A stretch of DNA of 64,000 nucleotides from an uncultured Acidobacteriota bacterium (GTDB lineage Bacteria; Acidobacteriota; Vicinamibacteria; Fen-336), in NCBI GenBank assembly GCA_902826455.1, contig CADEEV010000021.1:18333-82332 (forward strand). Reading direction: 5' to 3'. The position numbers were made by a program, and so were the translations under genes. Each line of letters opens with the position of its first letter. Positions within the stretch are counted from its first letter, which is position 1. Positions 45,886-55,425 of the stretch are shown here, piece after piece. The notes under the pieces are model-generated. The model had not been told where the DNA came from. It made no database searches and saw only the letters and a list, made by a program, of their open reading frames with translations.

Positions 45886-48800
45886 ATGCCCAGGCATCCG
45901 TCGATTCTCAAAGAAACCGTCGCGCAGATCCTGATCGGCGGGATGCTGATGGGGCTGTGTCCGCCCCTCGCCACGGCGCAAGAGGCGGGGCCTGCGCCTG
46001 CGGCGGCACCGAAACAGGAGCCGGCTCCAAAGCCCGCCGCGGGTGTCAAGGCCAACCGAGTCGTGCCCACCGTTCGACCGCCAAGCGCTCTGCCCGTCTT
46101 CTCCGGAGATCCGAGCGACGACGAGATCTTCCGGGCGAGGGTGTTCTCCGAGCCGCTGGTCCCGGAGCATGCGCCGGAGCCTGGCGAGAATCAGGCGTTG
46201 GCCGCTGCGATTCTCGACTACGCGGCCGCCCCGCTTCGAGAGGACACGGCGGCCCTCGAAGCATTCCTCGCCGCCCACCCGGACTCTGCCTGGCGAACGG
46301 CCCTCCTCAGCAACCTCGGCACGGTGTATCGGCGCACGGGATATTTCCAGCGCGCCCTGGCGACCTGGCAGACGGCGTGGCGAGAGGGCCAGGGTGTGAC
46401 CGAGCCCAAGGCCCGGGCCCTGGTCGACGTCGCGCTCGCGGGCTTGGCCGGCTTGTACGCTCGCCTGGGCCGACAGGACGAGCTCAAGGCGCTGCTGGAG
46501 AGTATCGACGACCGATCGATAGCGGGTTCCGCGTCCGAGGCTCTCAACTCCAGCCGGCAGGCTCTGGCCATCATGCGGAGCCAACCGGACCTGGCCTTCC
46601 GGTGCGGCCCCCTCGCTGTGTCAGCCATCCTTCGAGCCCTCAAGGGCGAGTCGGATCCCCGCGTCGAAGCCTCGCCCTCGACCTCGCGTGGAACGTCCCT
46701 CCTCGCGATGAAGGACCTGGCTGCGACCGCGGGCCTCGATCTCGTCGCCGTGCGCCGCAACGGGGACGCAGCCGTGCCGGTTCCCGCCCTGGTTCACTGG
46801 AAGGCCGGCCACTTTGGAGCGTTGGTCAAGAAGGAACGAGACAGCTACCTTCTGCAGGATCCGACCTTCGGCGACGAGATGTGGGTCAGCGCGAGTGCCG
46901 TCGCGGCGGAGGCGAGCGGAGCCTTCCTGGTCCGGCGAACGATGGTCCCCAAGGCCTGGCAGCCGCTTCCGGATAACGAAGCGTCCGGGATCTGGGGCAA
47001 GGGTATCGGCGCCGGACCCGAACCGAGCAGCCCTGGCCCCAAGACCAACTGCAATTGCCCCCCCGGTATGGCCGGGTATGCCCTTCACAAGCTTCAAGCG
47101 ACGATCTCGATCTCAGACACGCCGATCCTCTACTCGGTGCCCTACGGGCCAGCGATCAACTTCACGCTGACCTACGACCAGGGCGAACAACTTCAGCCCC
47201 AGATCTTCACGTACTCGAACTTCGGTCCGAAGTGGAAGCACAGTTTCATGAGCTTCCTGGAGGACGACCCCAACAATCCGTCTCAAAGCGTCTACTACTA
47301 CATCCCAGGTACCGGCCGCGAAGCTGTCGTGGGCTTCAATCCTGGGACCAACGAGTACGCCCCTCACTACGAGAGCCGCGCGATCGTCGTGCGAACGGCT
47401 ACGAATCCGGTCCGCTACGAGAGGCGTACGGCCGACGGTTCGGTCCAGGTCTTCTCGCAGACGGACGGCGCCATCTCCTTCCCGCGGCGAGTCTTCCTCA
47501 CGGAAATCCGGGATCCCCAGGGCAATGCGGCTCAACTGGTGTACGACGGCTCGATGCGCCTCGTGGCAGTAGTCGACGCTGCAGGCCAGGTGTCGACGTT
47601 CGCGTACGACCTCCTCTCCGACCCCTTGAAGATCACGCGGATCACCGATCCCTTTGGGCGCTCGGCAGATTTCACCTATAGCTCCGACGGACGGCTCGTG
47701 AGCATTCGTGACGTGATCGGGCTGACGTCCTCTTTTACGTACCAGTCAGGGGATTTCATCTCGGAGCTCACGACACCCTACGGGACGACGCGCTTCCGTT
47801 CGGACCGCGTCAATTTCCCCGTTTGGGCAGAGGCGACTGATCCCGTGGGCGGCACAGAGAGGGTCGAGTATCAGCAGGTCGGATCAGTGCCCGGAGTCGT
47901 GAACCACCAGGTCCCTGCGAGCATGCTTCCGGCGGGCATGGAAGGAAACAACCACCATATGGACCTGGGGGTTGGCTTTTACTGGGACAAGCTCGCCTAC
48001 AGCCCAGCGAACGACCGCACGCGTGCCGAGATCACGAACTGGGCCGTCGGGCCGACGCACCTGGCTGTTGGAATTCCGAGGGCGATAAAGAAGCCGCTCG
48101 AGAATCCCGTCTGGTACGAATATGCCGGGAGCAACCTCAACAACTTCTACTTGGGCGCGACGGCGCAACCTTCGAGGATCGGGCGGAGGCTCGACGCGAC
48201 GAGCTCACAGATCAGACAGTACGAATACAACAGCGTGGGACGAAGAACGAAGGAGATCGATCCTCTAGGTCGTGAAACGATCTCCGTCTACGGCAACAAC
48301 AATGTCCCCGACGCTGTTCCAGCGACGGGTAGGGGACTCGATCTGCTGCAGGTGAAGGTCAAGAGCGGCACAATCTACGATCTTCTCGGAAGCTATGTCT
48401 ACGACTCTCATCATCGCCAGACGTCGCTTACTGATGCAGCTGGCCAAGTGACGGCCTACACGTACAACGCTCGTGGTCAGATAGCCACGGTCACTACGCC
48501 GCCTCGGGCAGGTATTTCCGAGAATCGGACAACTACATACTCCTACGACACGACCTCGGCCCTTCTGACTAGCGTCGCTGGTCCTGGAAGCGCGACAACG
48601 ACCTACACCTACGATGCGGCTGCCCGTCTCGCAAGCGTGACAAACGTCGACAACTATACAGTGGCCTACGAGTACGATGCTTTCGATCGGCCAGTCACGA
48701 CGCGCTATCCCGACGGCTCCTTTGAGCAGGTCGAGTACGAGAAGCTTGATCCAGTTCGACAGCGGGATCGCCTCGGGCGATTCACGCACGTGTTCTACGA

Positions 48801-51111
48801 CCCAATGCGCCGAGTTGTGGGCGTCAGAGATTCCCAGGGGCGGACAACGCTCAAGCAGTGGTGCGCCTGCGGTGCGTTGGATCAAGTCGTCGACGCCAAC
48901 GGCAACCGCACAAAGTGGGAACGCGATATTCAAGGCAGGGTTACAAAGGAAGTCCGCGCCAACGCAACCTTCAAGACGTTTGTGTACGAGGGCGGTAGCT
49001 CGCGGCTCAAAGAAGTAGTGGACGCGAAAGGCCAACATATCCAGTACAGCTACGCCTTGGACGACAAGCGCACAGGAACCGTTTTCCTCAATGCCGAGCA
49101 CCCGACTCCCGGCATCACGCTGAGCTACGTGGATCCCAGTACGGGCCAAGCAGATGTTCACGGCTGGCTACGAGCGATGACCGATGGCACCGGCACTACC
49201 GTGTACAACTACAGGGCGATCGGCAGTCTGGGTGCCGGGCAGGTCGAGACGATGGACGGCCCTCTCACGAACGACACGATTGGTCTCGCCTATGACGAGC
49301 TAGGCCGCATTGTGTCTCGGACCTTGGATTCCGTCACTACGACGTGGAGCTACGACGAGCTGGGCCGTCTTGCCACCTTCAGTGATCGGAGCGACACCTT
49401 TAGCTACGCATATGTCGGAAGCACAAATCGGGTCCAGAGCGTGAGCTATCCGAATGGTCAGACCGCCAACTATAGCTACATGCCTGCGAGCCTCAACCTC
49501 CGATTGCAAACAATTCACAACAAGAGGCCCGACGCCTCGACGCTATCGAAGTTCGAATATACCTACGACCCAACAGGGAATATCCAGACTTGGAACCAGC
49601 AAAAGGACTCTAGTTCTCCTCAAGAGTACGTTTACGAGTACGATCGGGCCAATCAACTTGAGCTGGCAACCCTGAGAGACGTGGGAGGCGCGATTGTGAA
49701 GCGATATCGATACGACTACGACCTCTCTGGAAACCGTTCGACAGAGCAGATCGACAACCTGGTAACGACCACCTCCTTCGACGCGGTGAACAGAATGTTG
49801 ACGCAGGTTCCGGGAGGCCTCGCGACATTCCGTGGAACAACCAACGAACCCGCAGGTGTCGTTGTTGGACCCACCGCCGCAGTGACGACGGCGGGCAATC
49901 AGTTTACAGGTGTCGCGACAGTGGGGACCGTGCCAACGAACGTGACCGTGATGGCCACGGATCCGAGTGGCAACTCTCGTACGAACACATACCAGACGAG
50001 CGTAACAGGTCCCACGAAACTCTTCGCATACGATGCGAACGGAAACCTCGTCAGTGACGGTTTGAAGACGTATGAGTGGGATGCGGAGGGGAAGCTCCTT
50101 GCGACTGTCCAAGGAGTACAGAGAAGCGAGTTTGCCTACGATGGCCAAGGGCGGCGCGTAAGGATCACGGAGAAGACTAGCGGTAGTGTCGCAAGCGACA
50201 AGCAGTACGTGTGGTGTCAGCTCTCGATCTGCCAAGAGAGGGATGCAATCAGCGGAGTAGTGACAGCAAGATTTCACATGCTGGGATTCAATGACGCGAA
50301 CGGCAACTCGTTCTACTACAGCTACGATCACCAAGTAAGTGTCCGAGAGGTAACGAATCAAGCGGGCGCGCTAGTGACGAGGTACGACTATGATCCCTAC
50401 GGCAGGAGTAGTCGTGTTCTTGGAACAGCTGACAGTCCTTTCGGCTACGCGAGCCAGTTCCGCCACAGTCCGTCGAACTTGTGGTTGGCACCTTTTCGGG
50501 TCTACGACCCCACGTTGGGTCGTTGGCTGAGCGAAGATCCCCTTGGCATTCAAGGGGGCTTGAATCTGTACGCCTACGTTCGAGGCAATCCTGTCAATGG
50601 CGTAGATCCCTTGGGCCTCTTTGGCCTCTCGGATTGGTTTCATCACTACTTCTTCGGCAACGGCGCGCCCATCGACCTCGGCTCGATTGGCCTCCTTGGG
50701 GACTTCCAGAACGCCGCCGACGTACGCAATGCGTCGAGACGTTTTCGGGAGAGACTCTCGCAAAGGATGGGCCAGGAGATGCTGGCAGCTTGCTCCACGT
50801 GCCCATCAGGAAACAAGGATTTTGGCTTCAGCGAGAGAGATGGCGCGCCCATCGATCTCACGTACACACCCAACCTCTACGTGCTCGGAAATGGTTCGCT
50901 GAAGCTCTTCGCAACCTGCTCGGGGAGCGGCGAGTGTGCGAGTGGGCAGTACTGCGGTGATTGCAAGCTTCAGTTTGGATACTACGATCGCTTCATAGAT
51001 GTACCCGATGTTGCCGACTCGATCTCTGGAGATCAGGAGCTCCCCTACGGTGTGCCATTCGCGATAACTGCGGGTTGGACGGAGGGGTTCCACGAATGCG
51101 GCTCGATGTGA
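45886..51111 (+). CDS. TPR-C39 peptidase-RHS repeat protein with novel C-terminal tip
   Basis: A 1741-aa secreted protein. Signal peptide about residues 1-33; TPR-like helices about 95-225; a C39-type papain-like peptidase domain with Cys240 (FRCGPLAVSAIL), His309 (WKAGHFGALV) and Asp325 (LLQDPTFGD); a joining domain with CNCPPGMAGYALHKL; then RHS/YD repeats to about residue 1560 and the RHS core motif ending DPLGLFG (Asp1574). The 165-residue tip after the core contains seven cysteines and is not recognised. In RHS toxins this tip is the variable effector released inside the barrel. ATG 45886 follows AGAGG; the frame is open upstream to 45709 but without a start context. DNA is less GC-rich than the flanks, most clearly after 48 kb. 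Confidence 0.9.
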   Translation: MPRHPSILKETVAQILIGGMLMGLCPPLATAQEAGPAPAAAPKQEPAPKPAAGVKANRVVPTVRPPSALPVFSGDPSDDEIFRARVFSEPLVPEHAPEPGENQALAAAILDYAAAPLREDTAALEAFLAAHPDSAWRTALLSNLGTVYRRTGYFQRALATWQTAWREGQGVTEPKARALVDVALAGLAGLYARLGRQDELKALLESIDDRSIAGSASEALNSSRQALAIMRSQPDLAFRCGPLAVSAILRALKGESDPRVEASPSTSRGTSLLAMKDLAATAGLDLVAVRRNGDAAVPVPALVHWKAGHFGALVKKERDSYLLQDPTFGDEMWVSASAVAAEASGAFLVRRTMVPKAWQPLPDNEASGIWGKGIGAGPEPSSPGPKTNCNCPPGMAGYALHKLQATISISDTPILYSVPYGPAINFTLTYDQGEQLQPQIFTYSNFGPKWKHSFMSFLEDDPNNPSQSVYYYIPGTGREAVVGFNPGTNEYAPHYESRAIVVRTATNPVRYERRTADGSVQVFSQTDGAISFPRRVFLTEIRDPQGNAAQLVYDGSMRLVAVVDAAGQVSTFAYDLLSDPLKITRITDPFGRSADFTYSSDGRLVSIRDVIGLTSSFTYQSGDFISELTTPYGTTRFRSDRVNFPVWAEATDPVGGTERVEYQQVGSVPGVVNHQVPASMLPAGMEGNNHHMDLGVGFYWDKLAYSPANDRTRAEITNWAVGPTHLAVGIPRAIKKPLENPVWYEYAGSNLNNFYLGATAQPSRIGRRLDATSSQIRQYEYNSVGRRTKEIDPLGRETISVYGNNNVPDAVPATGRGLDLLQVKVKSGTIYDLLGSYVYDSHHRQTSLTDAAGQVTAYTYNARGQIATVTTPPRAGISENRTTTYSYDTTSALLTSVAGPGSATTTYTYDAAARLASVTNVDNYTVAYEYDAFDRPVTTRYPDGSFEQVEYEKLDPVRQRDRLGRFTHVFYDPMRRVVGVRDSQGRTTLKQWCACGALDQVVDANGNRTKWERDIQGRVTKEVRANATFKTFVYEGGSSRLKEVVDAKGQHIQYSYALDDKRTGTVFLNAEHPTPGITLSYVDPSTGQADVHGWLRAMTDGTGTTVYNYRAIGSLGAGQVETMDGPLTNDTIGLAYDELGRIVSRTLDSVTTTWSYDELGRLATFSDRSDTFSYAYVGSTNRVQSVSYPNGQTANYSYMPASLNLRLQTIHNKRPDASTLSKFEYTYDPTGNIQTWNQQKDSSSPQEYVYEYDRANQLELATLRDVGGAIVKRYRYDYDLSGNRSTEQIDNLVTTTSFDAVNRMLTQVPGGLATFRGTTNEPAGVVVGPTAAVTTAGNQFTGVATVGTVPTNVTVMATDPSGNSRTNTYQTSVTGPTKLFAYDANGNLVSDGLKTYEWDAEGKLLATVQGVQRSEFAYDGQGRRVRITEKTSGSVASDKQYVWCQLSICQERDAISGVVTARFHMLGFNDANGNSFYYSYDHQVSVREVTNQAGALVTRYDYDPYGRSSRVLGTADSPFGYASQFRHSPSNLWLAPFRVYDPTLGRWLSEDPLGIQGGLNLYAYVRGNPVNGVDPLGLFGLSDWFHHYFFGNGAPIDLGSIGLLGDFQNAADVRNASRRFRERLSQRMGQEMLAACSTCPSGNKDFGFSERDGAPIDLTYTPNLYVLGNGSLKLFATCSGSGECASGQYCGDCKLQFGYYDRFIDVPDVADSISGDQELPYGVPFAITAGWTEGFHECGSM

Positions 51112-51620
51112 GCGAAGTATCAGCAGCGTGTTCGCTCGCCCTACTGGTCGCGTTGACCGTTTCGGCGTGTCGATTGGGCGTTCGCGATCGCTACATCAAG
51201 AGGGAAGTCTTCGCCTCTGAACTCGTTGGGGACTGGGCGCCCTCGCCAGACTCGCACTCGTATCTGGCGTGGAAGAAAGGGGGCGCTTTGGAACTAGACG
51301 AGCAAGTCCTAGCACTCAAGTCGGACGGAACGTGCGATGTCAAAGGCCTGGGCAACAGTGACGGAATGCCGTTGCCCCGACTCAAGAGCCCCGACGTTAG
51401 CGCTTGTCATTGGAGGCTTGAGAAGTCGCCTACTCATGTCGGGCATCGCCCGACCGAAAAGATGGCTGTGCGGGTCAGCGTGCGTCAGGTACGGCAGCCA
51501 CTCCCTACTTTTGAGAACGCGACCCTTTTCGTGGCTGAAGAGCGCGGACGCTTACTCCTCTGGGATTGGGCTGAGGAACCCGACAGAGCTAGATACGTTA
51601 CGCTGGAGAGGCGGCGCTAG
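51096..51620 (+). CDS. small lipoprotein, candidate immunity partner of the RHS tip
   Basis: A 174-aa predicted lipoprotein: ATG 51096 lies inside the last codons of the RHS gene (16-nt overlap) with GGAGGGG at 51080-51086 at ideal spacing. The N-terminal signal ends in a lipobox (LTVSAC, Cys25). The mature part has a possible disulfide pair (GTCDVKG and SACHWRL) and no recognised domain. Position, overlap and low GC match those of polymorphic-toxin immunity genes, and a periplasmic lipoprotein would suit a tip that acts in the periplasm. This is inference; it could also be an accessory export or anchoring protein. Confidence 0.7.
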   Translation: MRLDVSEVSAACSLALLVALTVSACRLGVRDRYIKREVFASELVGDWAPSPDSHSYLAWKKGGALELDEQVLALKSDGTCDVKGLGNSDGMPLPRLKSPDVSACHWRLEKSPTHVGHRPTEKMAVRVSVRQVRQPLPTFENATLFVAEERGRLLLWDWAEEPDRARYVTLERRR

Positions 51621-51887
51621 AAGCTGGGAGGGGCGTTTCCTTGCTTCAGGTGGTAGCGTTAGCATCTTGCATTGATTGCCGAGTCAGGCGCTCGCGACCT
51701 TGCCAGAGCCGACGTAACACCTCGCCACTGCCAGTTCTTTCGGTTCGAAGGTCCCTCAATCGTGATTCGACACTCCTCTCGATTCCGGCAGAACCAGCTC
51801 AAGATATTGTTTCGGGCCACAAGCCTCTTGGCGGGGCGTGCCCTAGCCGGCGATCGGGGTTAGAATCCCCGGGAAACCGAGGGATTC
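51621..51887. other. 267-nt non-coding junction after the RHS locus
   Basis: No convincing gene is seen. Composition changes here from the AT-richer RHS locus back to the usual high GC. Near the right end CGGGG (51855-51859) and CCCCG (51867-51871) form a short stem around TTAGAAT, which includes the -10-like TAGAAT at 51861-51866 for the next gene. No integrase, tRNA or clear direct repeat marks an insertion boundary. Confidence 0.5.
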
Positions 51888-52691
51888 ATGTCGAACGTCC
51901 CCGAGGATCCGAAGAAGGGTCAGGACTTCTTCCAGATCTTCAGCAAGGCCAAGGAGTTCACCGAGCAGCTGCTGAAGGAGAACGAGCGGCTGCGTTTCCG
52001 CATCGCCCAGCTCGAGACCGGCGGCGCCGGTGCGGGCGCTCCGAACGCGGAGCTCGAGAGCAAGATCAAGGACCTCGAGACGAAGCTCGCCGAGGTCGAG
52101 GCGCGCTTCAAGCGCGTCGAGGCCGAGAACAAGGAATTCGCCGACCGCTACATCGAGATCGAGGAGCAGAACAACAACCTCGCGAACCTCTACGTCGCGA
52201 GCTACCAGCTCCACTCGACCCTGGACTACCGCGAGGTGGTGCGCATCGTCCAGGAGATCGTGATCAACCTGATCGGCGCCGAGGCCTTCCACATCTTCAT
52301 CGTCAACGACAAGACCGGGACCCTCGACCTCGAGACCTCCGAGGGCCAGACCTCGCCCATCACCTCGGTGCAGCCGGGGGAGGGCAAGATCGGCCTCGCC
52401 GCCAGCTCCGGCGACAACTACTTCGCCGACAACGTGGCGGTGACGTCGCCCTCGCCGTTCGAGGAGCCGCTCGCGGTGGTGCCGCTCAAGATCAAGGACA
52501 GCGTGATCGGCGTGATCTCGATCAACAAGCTGCTCGTCCAGAAGACGGCCTTCACGACCATGGACTACGAGCTGTTCACGCTGCTCGCGGGCCACGCGGC
52601 GACGGCGATCTTCGCGTCCAAGCTGTACTCGGTGTCGGCACGGAAGCTCACGACGCTGCAGGGCTTCCTCGACATGATGAAGCAGAAGTAG
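51888..52691 (+). CDS. coiled-coil GAF domain protein
   Basis: A 267-aa cytoplasmic protein. Residues about 15-95 form a long coiled coil (EQLLKENERLRFRIAQLE, then ESKIKDLETKLAEVEARFKRV, shown as regions), and residues about 105-255 form a GAF domain (YQLHSTLDYREVVRIVQEIV to FTLLAGHAATAIFASKL). There is no output domain. ATG follows a GAGGGA ribosome-binding site and a TAGAAT box. It is 46 nt upstream of the AAA+ gene and may sense a small molecule for that system. Confidence 0.88.
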   Translation: MSNVPEDPKKGQDFFQIFSKAKEFTEQLLKENERLRFRIAQLETGGAGAGAPNAELESKIKDLETKLAEVEARFKRVEAENKEFADRYIEIEEQNNNLANLYVASYQLHSTLDYREVVRIVQEIVINLIGAEAFHIFIVNDKTGTLDLETSEGQTSPITSVQPGEGKIGLAASSGDNYFADNVAVTSPSPFEEPLAVVPLKIKDSVIGVISINKLLVQKTAFTTMDYELFTLLAGHAATAIFASKLYSVSARKLTTLQGFLDMMKQK

Positions 52692-52737
52692 CGCTTTCCC
52701 GGCCGGCCGCCCTATGATGCGAGAGGAGGTTCTCGCG

Positions 52738-54204
52738 ATGCGGGCGACGACGTTCGGCGAGCTCAAGCGTTCCGGGGCGCAGGCCTCACCCGGGGTCAAG
52801 GACGAGATGCGCAGGAACCTGCTGCGCAAGCTCGCCGCCAAGGAGCGCCTGTTCCCGGGCATCCTGGGCTACGACGACTCGGTGCTGCCGCAGGTCGTGA
52901 ACGCGGTGCTCTCGCGCCACAACATGATCCTGCTCGGGCTGCGCGGCCAAGCCAAGAGCCGGCTGATCCGCAGCCTCACGACCTTGCTCGACGAGGCGAT
53001 CCCGTACGTCGCCGGCTCCGAGATCCACGACGACCCGTTCCGGCCGCTCTCGCGCTACTCCATGAACCTGCTCGCGGAGCGCGGCGACGACACGCCGATC
53101 GCGTGGCTCACGCCCGACGAGCGCTACGTCGAGAAGCTCGCGACGCCCGACGTGACGATCGCCGACATCATCGGCGACGTGGACCCGATCCGCGCCGCGC
53201 GCGCGGGCCAGGACCTGGGCAACGAGCTCACCATGCACTACGGCCTGCTGCCGCGGGCGCACCGCGCGATCTTCGCGCTCAACGAGCTGCCCGACCTCGC
53301 CGGCCGCATCCAGGTCGGCCTGTTCAACATCCTCCAGGAGGGCGACGTCCAGATCAAAGGCTATCCCGTGCGCCTGCCGATCGACGTCGCGCTGGTCTTC
53401 ACCGCGAACCCCGAGGACTACACGGCGCGCGGCAAGATCATCACGCCGCTCAAGGACCGCATCGGCAGCGAGATCCGAACGCACTACCCGGCGACGGTGG
53501 AGCAGGGCGTCGCGATCACGCAGCAGGAGGCCTGGACCGGCCGCGGCGGCGAGATCCGCGTGCCGCGCTACCTGCGCGAGGCGATCGAAGGCATCGCGTT
53601 CGCGGCGCGCCGCGACAAGCGCATCGACAAGCGCAGCGGCGTGTCGCAGCGCCTGCCGATCAGCGCCCTCGAGAACGCGCTCTCGAACGCCGAGCGCCGC
53701 AGCCTGATCGCCCACGAGACGCCGATCGTGCCGCGCATCTCCGACGTGTACGCGGCGCTGCCGGCGCTCACGGGCAAGTTCGAGCTCGAGTACGAGGGCG
53801 AGATGGTCGGGGGCGAGAACGTGGCCCGCGACCTGATCCGCGCCGCCGTGGCCGAGACCTTCGGGGTCTACCTCGGGGCGGCGGACCTCAAGTCGGTGAT
53901 CGCCTACTTCGAGGGCGGCGGCATGCTGAAGCTCGACGAGGACGCTTCTGGCGCCGAGCTCTTGAAGCAGCTCGGACGGGTCACGGGGCTTCTCGGCCAC
54001 GTGGGCGCCCTCGCCGTGGCCGCTTCGGATCCGGCCCCGCTCCAGGCGGCGGCCGCCGAGTTCATCCTCGAGGGGCTCTACGCCCAGAAGAAGATCGGGC
54101 GCAGCGACGATCGCGGGTTCGTGGCCGTGGAGCGGCCGGTCGAGACCGACATGGATCTCGAGCGGCTCGAGCGCCTGCGGCGCATGAAGAAGCAGGTGAA
54201 TTGA
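52738..54204 (+). CDS. AAA+ ATPase, magnesium-chelatase ChlI / MoxR type
   Basis: A 488-aa AAA+ protein. Walker A is GLRGQAKS (residues 67-74). The Walker B position reads AIFALNELPDL, with Asn in place of the usual first Asp but the catalytic Glu kept. Further blocks are FNILQEGDVQIKGYPVRLP, the sensor 1 region VFTANPEDYTARGKI and arginine-finger-like DRIGSEIRTHYP. ATG 52738 is chosen because GAGAGGAGG ends seven nt upstream; ATG 52714 would precede that site. Together with the VWA gene that starts on its stop codon it forms a ChlI/ChlD-like or MoxR-VWA pair, which typically remodels or inserts metal into a client protein. No chelatase H subunit is near. Confidence 0.9.
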   Translation: MRATTFGELKRSGAQASPGVKDEMRRNLLRKLAAKERLFPGILGYDDSVLPQVVNAVLSRHNMILLGLRGQAKSRLIRSLTTLLDEAIPYVAGSEIHDDPFRPLSRYSMNLLAERGDDTPIAWLTPDERYVEKLATPDVTIADIIGDVDPIRAARAGQDLGNELTMHYGLLPRAHRAIFALNELPDLAGRIQVGLFNILQEGDVQIKGYPVRLPIDVALVFTANPEDYTARGKIITPLKDRIGSEIRTHYPATVEQGVAITQQEAWTGRGGEIRVPRYLREAIEGIAFAARRDKRIDKRSGVSQRLPISALENALSNAERRSLIAHETPIVPRISDVYAALPALTGKFELEYEGEMVGGENVARDLIRAAVAETFGVYLGAADLKSVIAYFEGGGMLKLDEDASGAELLKQLGRVTGLLGHVGALAVAASDPAPLQAAAAEFILEGLYAQKKIGRSDDRGFVAVERPVETDMDLERLERLRRMKKQVN

Positions 54205-55418
54205 GCGTCCGCTACCACAAGTACATCGGCGGGCTCTGGGACGACCTCGACCTCGAGGACCTGGTCGACGGCCTCTCGGACTTCCTGCTCCAGAGCGGCT
54301 TCGGCTTCGAGCCCGAGGAGTGGGACGAGAACGACCTGCAGTCGCTCCACGACGCGATCCTCGACGCGGTGCTCAAGAAGGGCCTGCTGAGCGAGGACGA
54401 CCTCGGCCGCCTCATGAACGACGAGACGGCGATGGAGCAGTTCCTCCAGAAGACCGTCGAGCGCCTGATGCGCGAAGGCTACCTGCGCGACCAGGAGGGC
54501 CAGCCGTTCCGCGACCCGACCGGCGGCGGCAGCCACGGGCCCGAGGGCAAGCCGATCAAGTTCGAGCTGACCGAGAAGGCCAGCGACTTCCTCGGCTACA
54601 AGACGCTCAAGAACCTGCTCGGCTCCCTGGGCAAGGCGTCCCTGGGCCGCCACGACACCCGCGACCTGGCCACGGGCATCGAGTCCTCGGGGCCGTCCAA
54701 GGCCTGGGAGTTCGGCGACACCCTCAACCTCGACGTGAGCGCGACGCTGCTGAACGCCGTGGCGCGCGAGGGCCTGACCGTGCCTTTGAACGTCGAGTAC
54801 TCCGACCTGCTCGTCCACCAGGCGGAGTACCAGTCGTCGTGCGCGACCGTGGTGATGCTCGACTGCTCCCACAGCATGATCCTGTACGGCGAGGACCGCT
54901 TCACGCCGGCCAAGAAGGTGGCGCTCGCCCTGTCCCACCTGATCCGCTCGCAGTTCCCGGGCGACTCGATCTCCCTCGTGCTGTTCCACGACTCGGCCGA
55001 GGAAGTGCCGCTCTCCCAGCTCGGCAAGGTGCGCGTGGGCCCGTACTACACGAACACCCGCGAGGGCCTCCGTCTCGCCCAGCGCATCCTGGCGCGCCAG
55101 CGCAAGGACATGAAGCAGATCGTGATGATCACGGACGGCAAGCCCTCGGCGCTGACCGAGGCCGACGGCCGCATCTACCGCAACCCCTTCGGCCTCGACG
55201 CCCGCGTCGTGGCGCTCACCTTGAAGGAGGTCGCGAACTGCCGGCGCCAGGGCATCCTCGTGAACACGTTCATGCTGGCGCGGGACTGGGACCTCGTGGC
55301 CTTCGTGAAGAAGGTGACCGAGATCTGCCGCGGCAAGGCCTACTTCACGACGCCCTACACGCTCGGCCAGTTCGTGCTGATGGACTATCTCAACCGCAAG
55401 GTCGAGAAGGTCCACTAG
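54201..55418 (+). CDS. VWA domain protein, partner of the AAA+ ATPase
   Basis: A 405-aa cytoplasmic protein. The N-terminal 200 residues are acidic and helical without a recognised domain; residues about 213-400 form a von Willebrand A domain with a complete MIDAS: Asp221, Ser223 and Ser225 in DCSHS, a Thr in YYTNTREG, and Asp in ITDGKPSA. The start is TTG 54201, overlapping the AAA+ stop as TTGA. In ChlI/ChlD and MoxR systems such a VWA subunit couples ATPase work to the substrate. Confidence 0.9.
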   Translation: MSVRYHKYIGGLWDDLDLEDLVDGLSDFLLQSGFGFEPEEWDENDLQSLHDAILDAVLKKGLLSEDDLGRLMNDETAMEQFLQKTVERLMREGYLRDQEGQPFRDPTGGGSHGPEGKPIKFELTEKASDFLGYKTLKNLLGSLGKASLGRHDTRDLATGIESSGPSKAWEFGDTLNLDVSATLLNAVAREGLTVPLNVEYSDLLVHQAEYQSSCATVVMLDCSHSMILYGEDRFTPAKKVALALSHLIRSQFPGDSISLVLFHDSAEEVPLSQLGKVRVGPYYTNTREGLRLAQRILARQRKDMKQIVMITDGKPSALTEADGRIYRNPFGLDARVVALTLKEVANCRRQGILVNTFMLARDWDLVAFVKKVTEICRGKAYFTTPYTLGQFVLMDYLNRKVEKVH

Positions 55419-55425
55419 CCCGCGG

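Noticed and set aside
49543..50361. 272-codon minus-strand frame inside the RHS gene, considered as a nested immunity gene
   Set aside because: It mirrors the YD repeats of the sense strand and has no start context; the overlapping lipoprotein gene is a better candidate.
51672..51863. Short ORF of 63 codons in the junction after the lipoprotein gene
   Set aside because: No ribosome-binding site, overlaps the -10 region of the next gene, and shows no protein-like features.
51855..51871. Rho-independent terminator after the RHS-lipoprotein unit
   Set aside because: The stem is only five bp and is followed by GGGAAACC rather than a T run.
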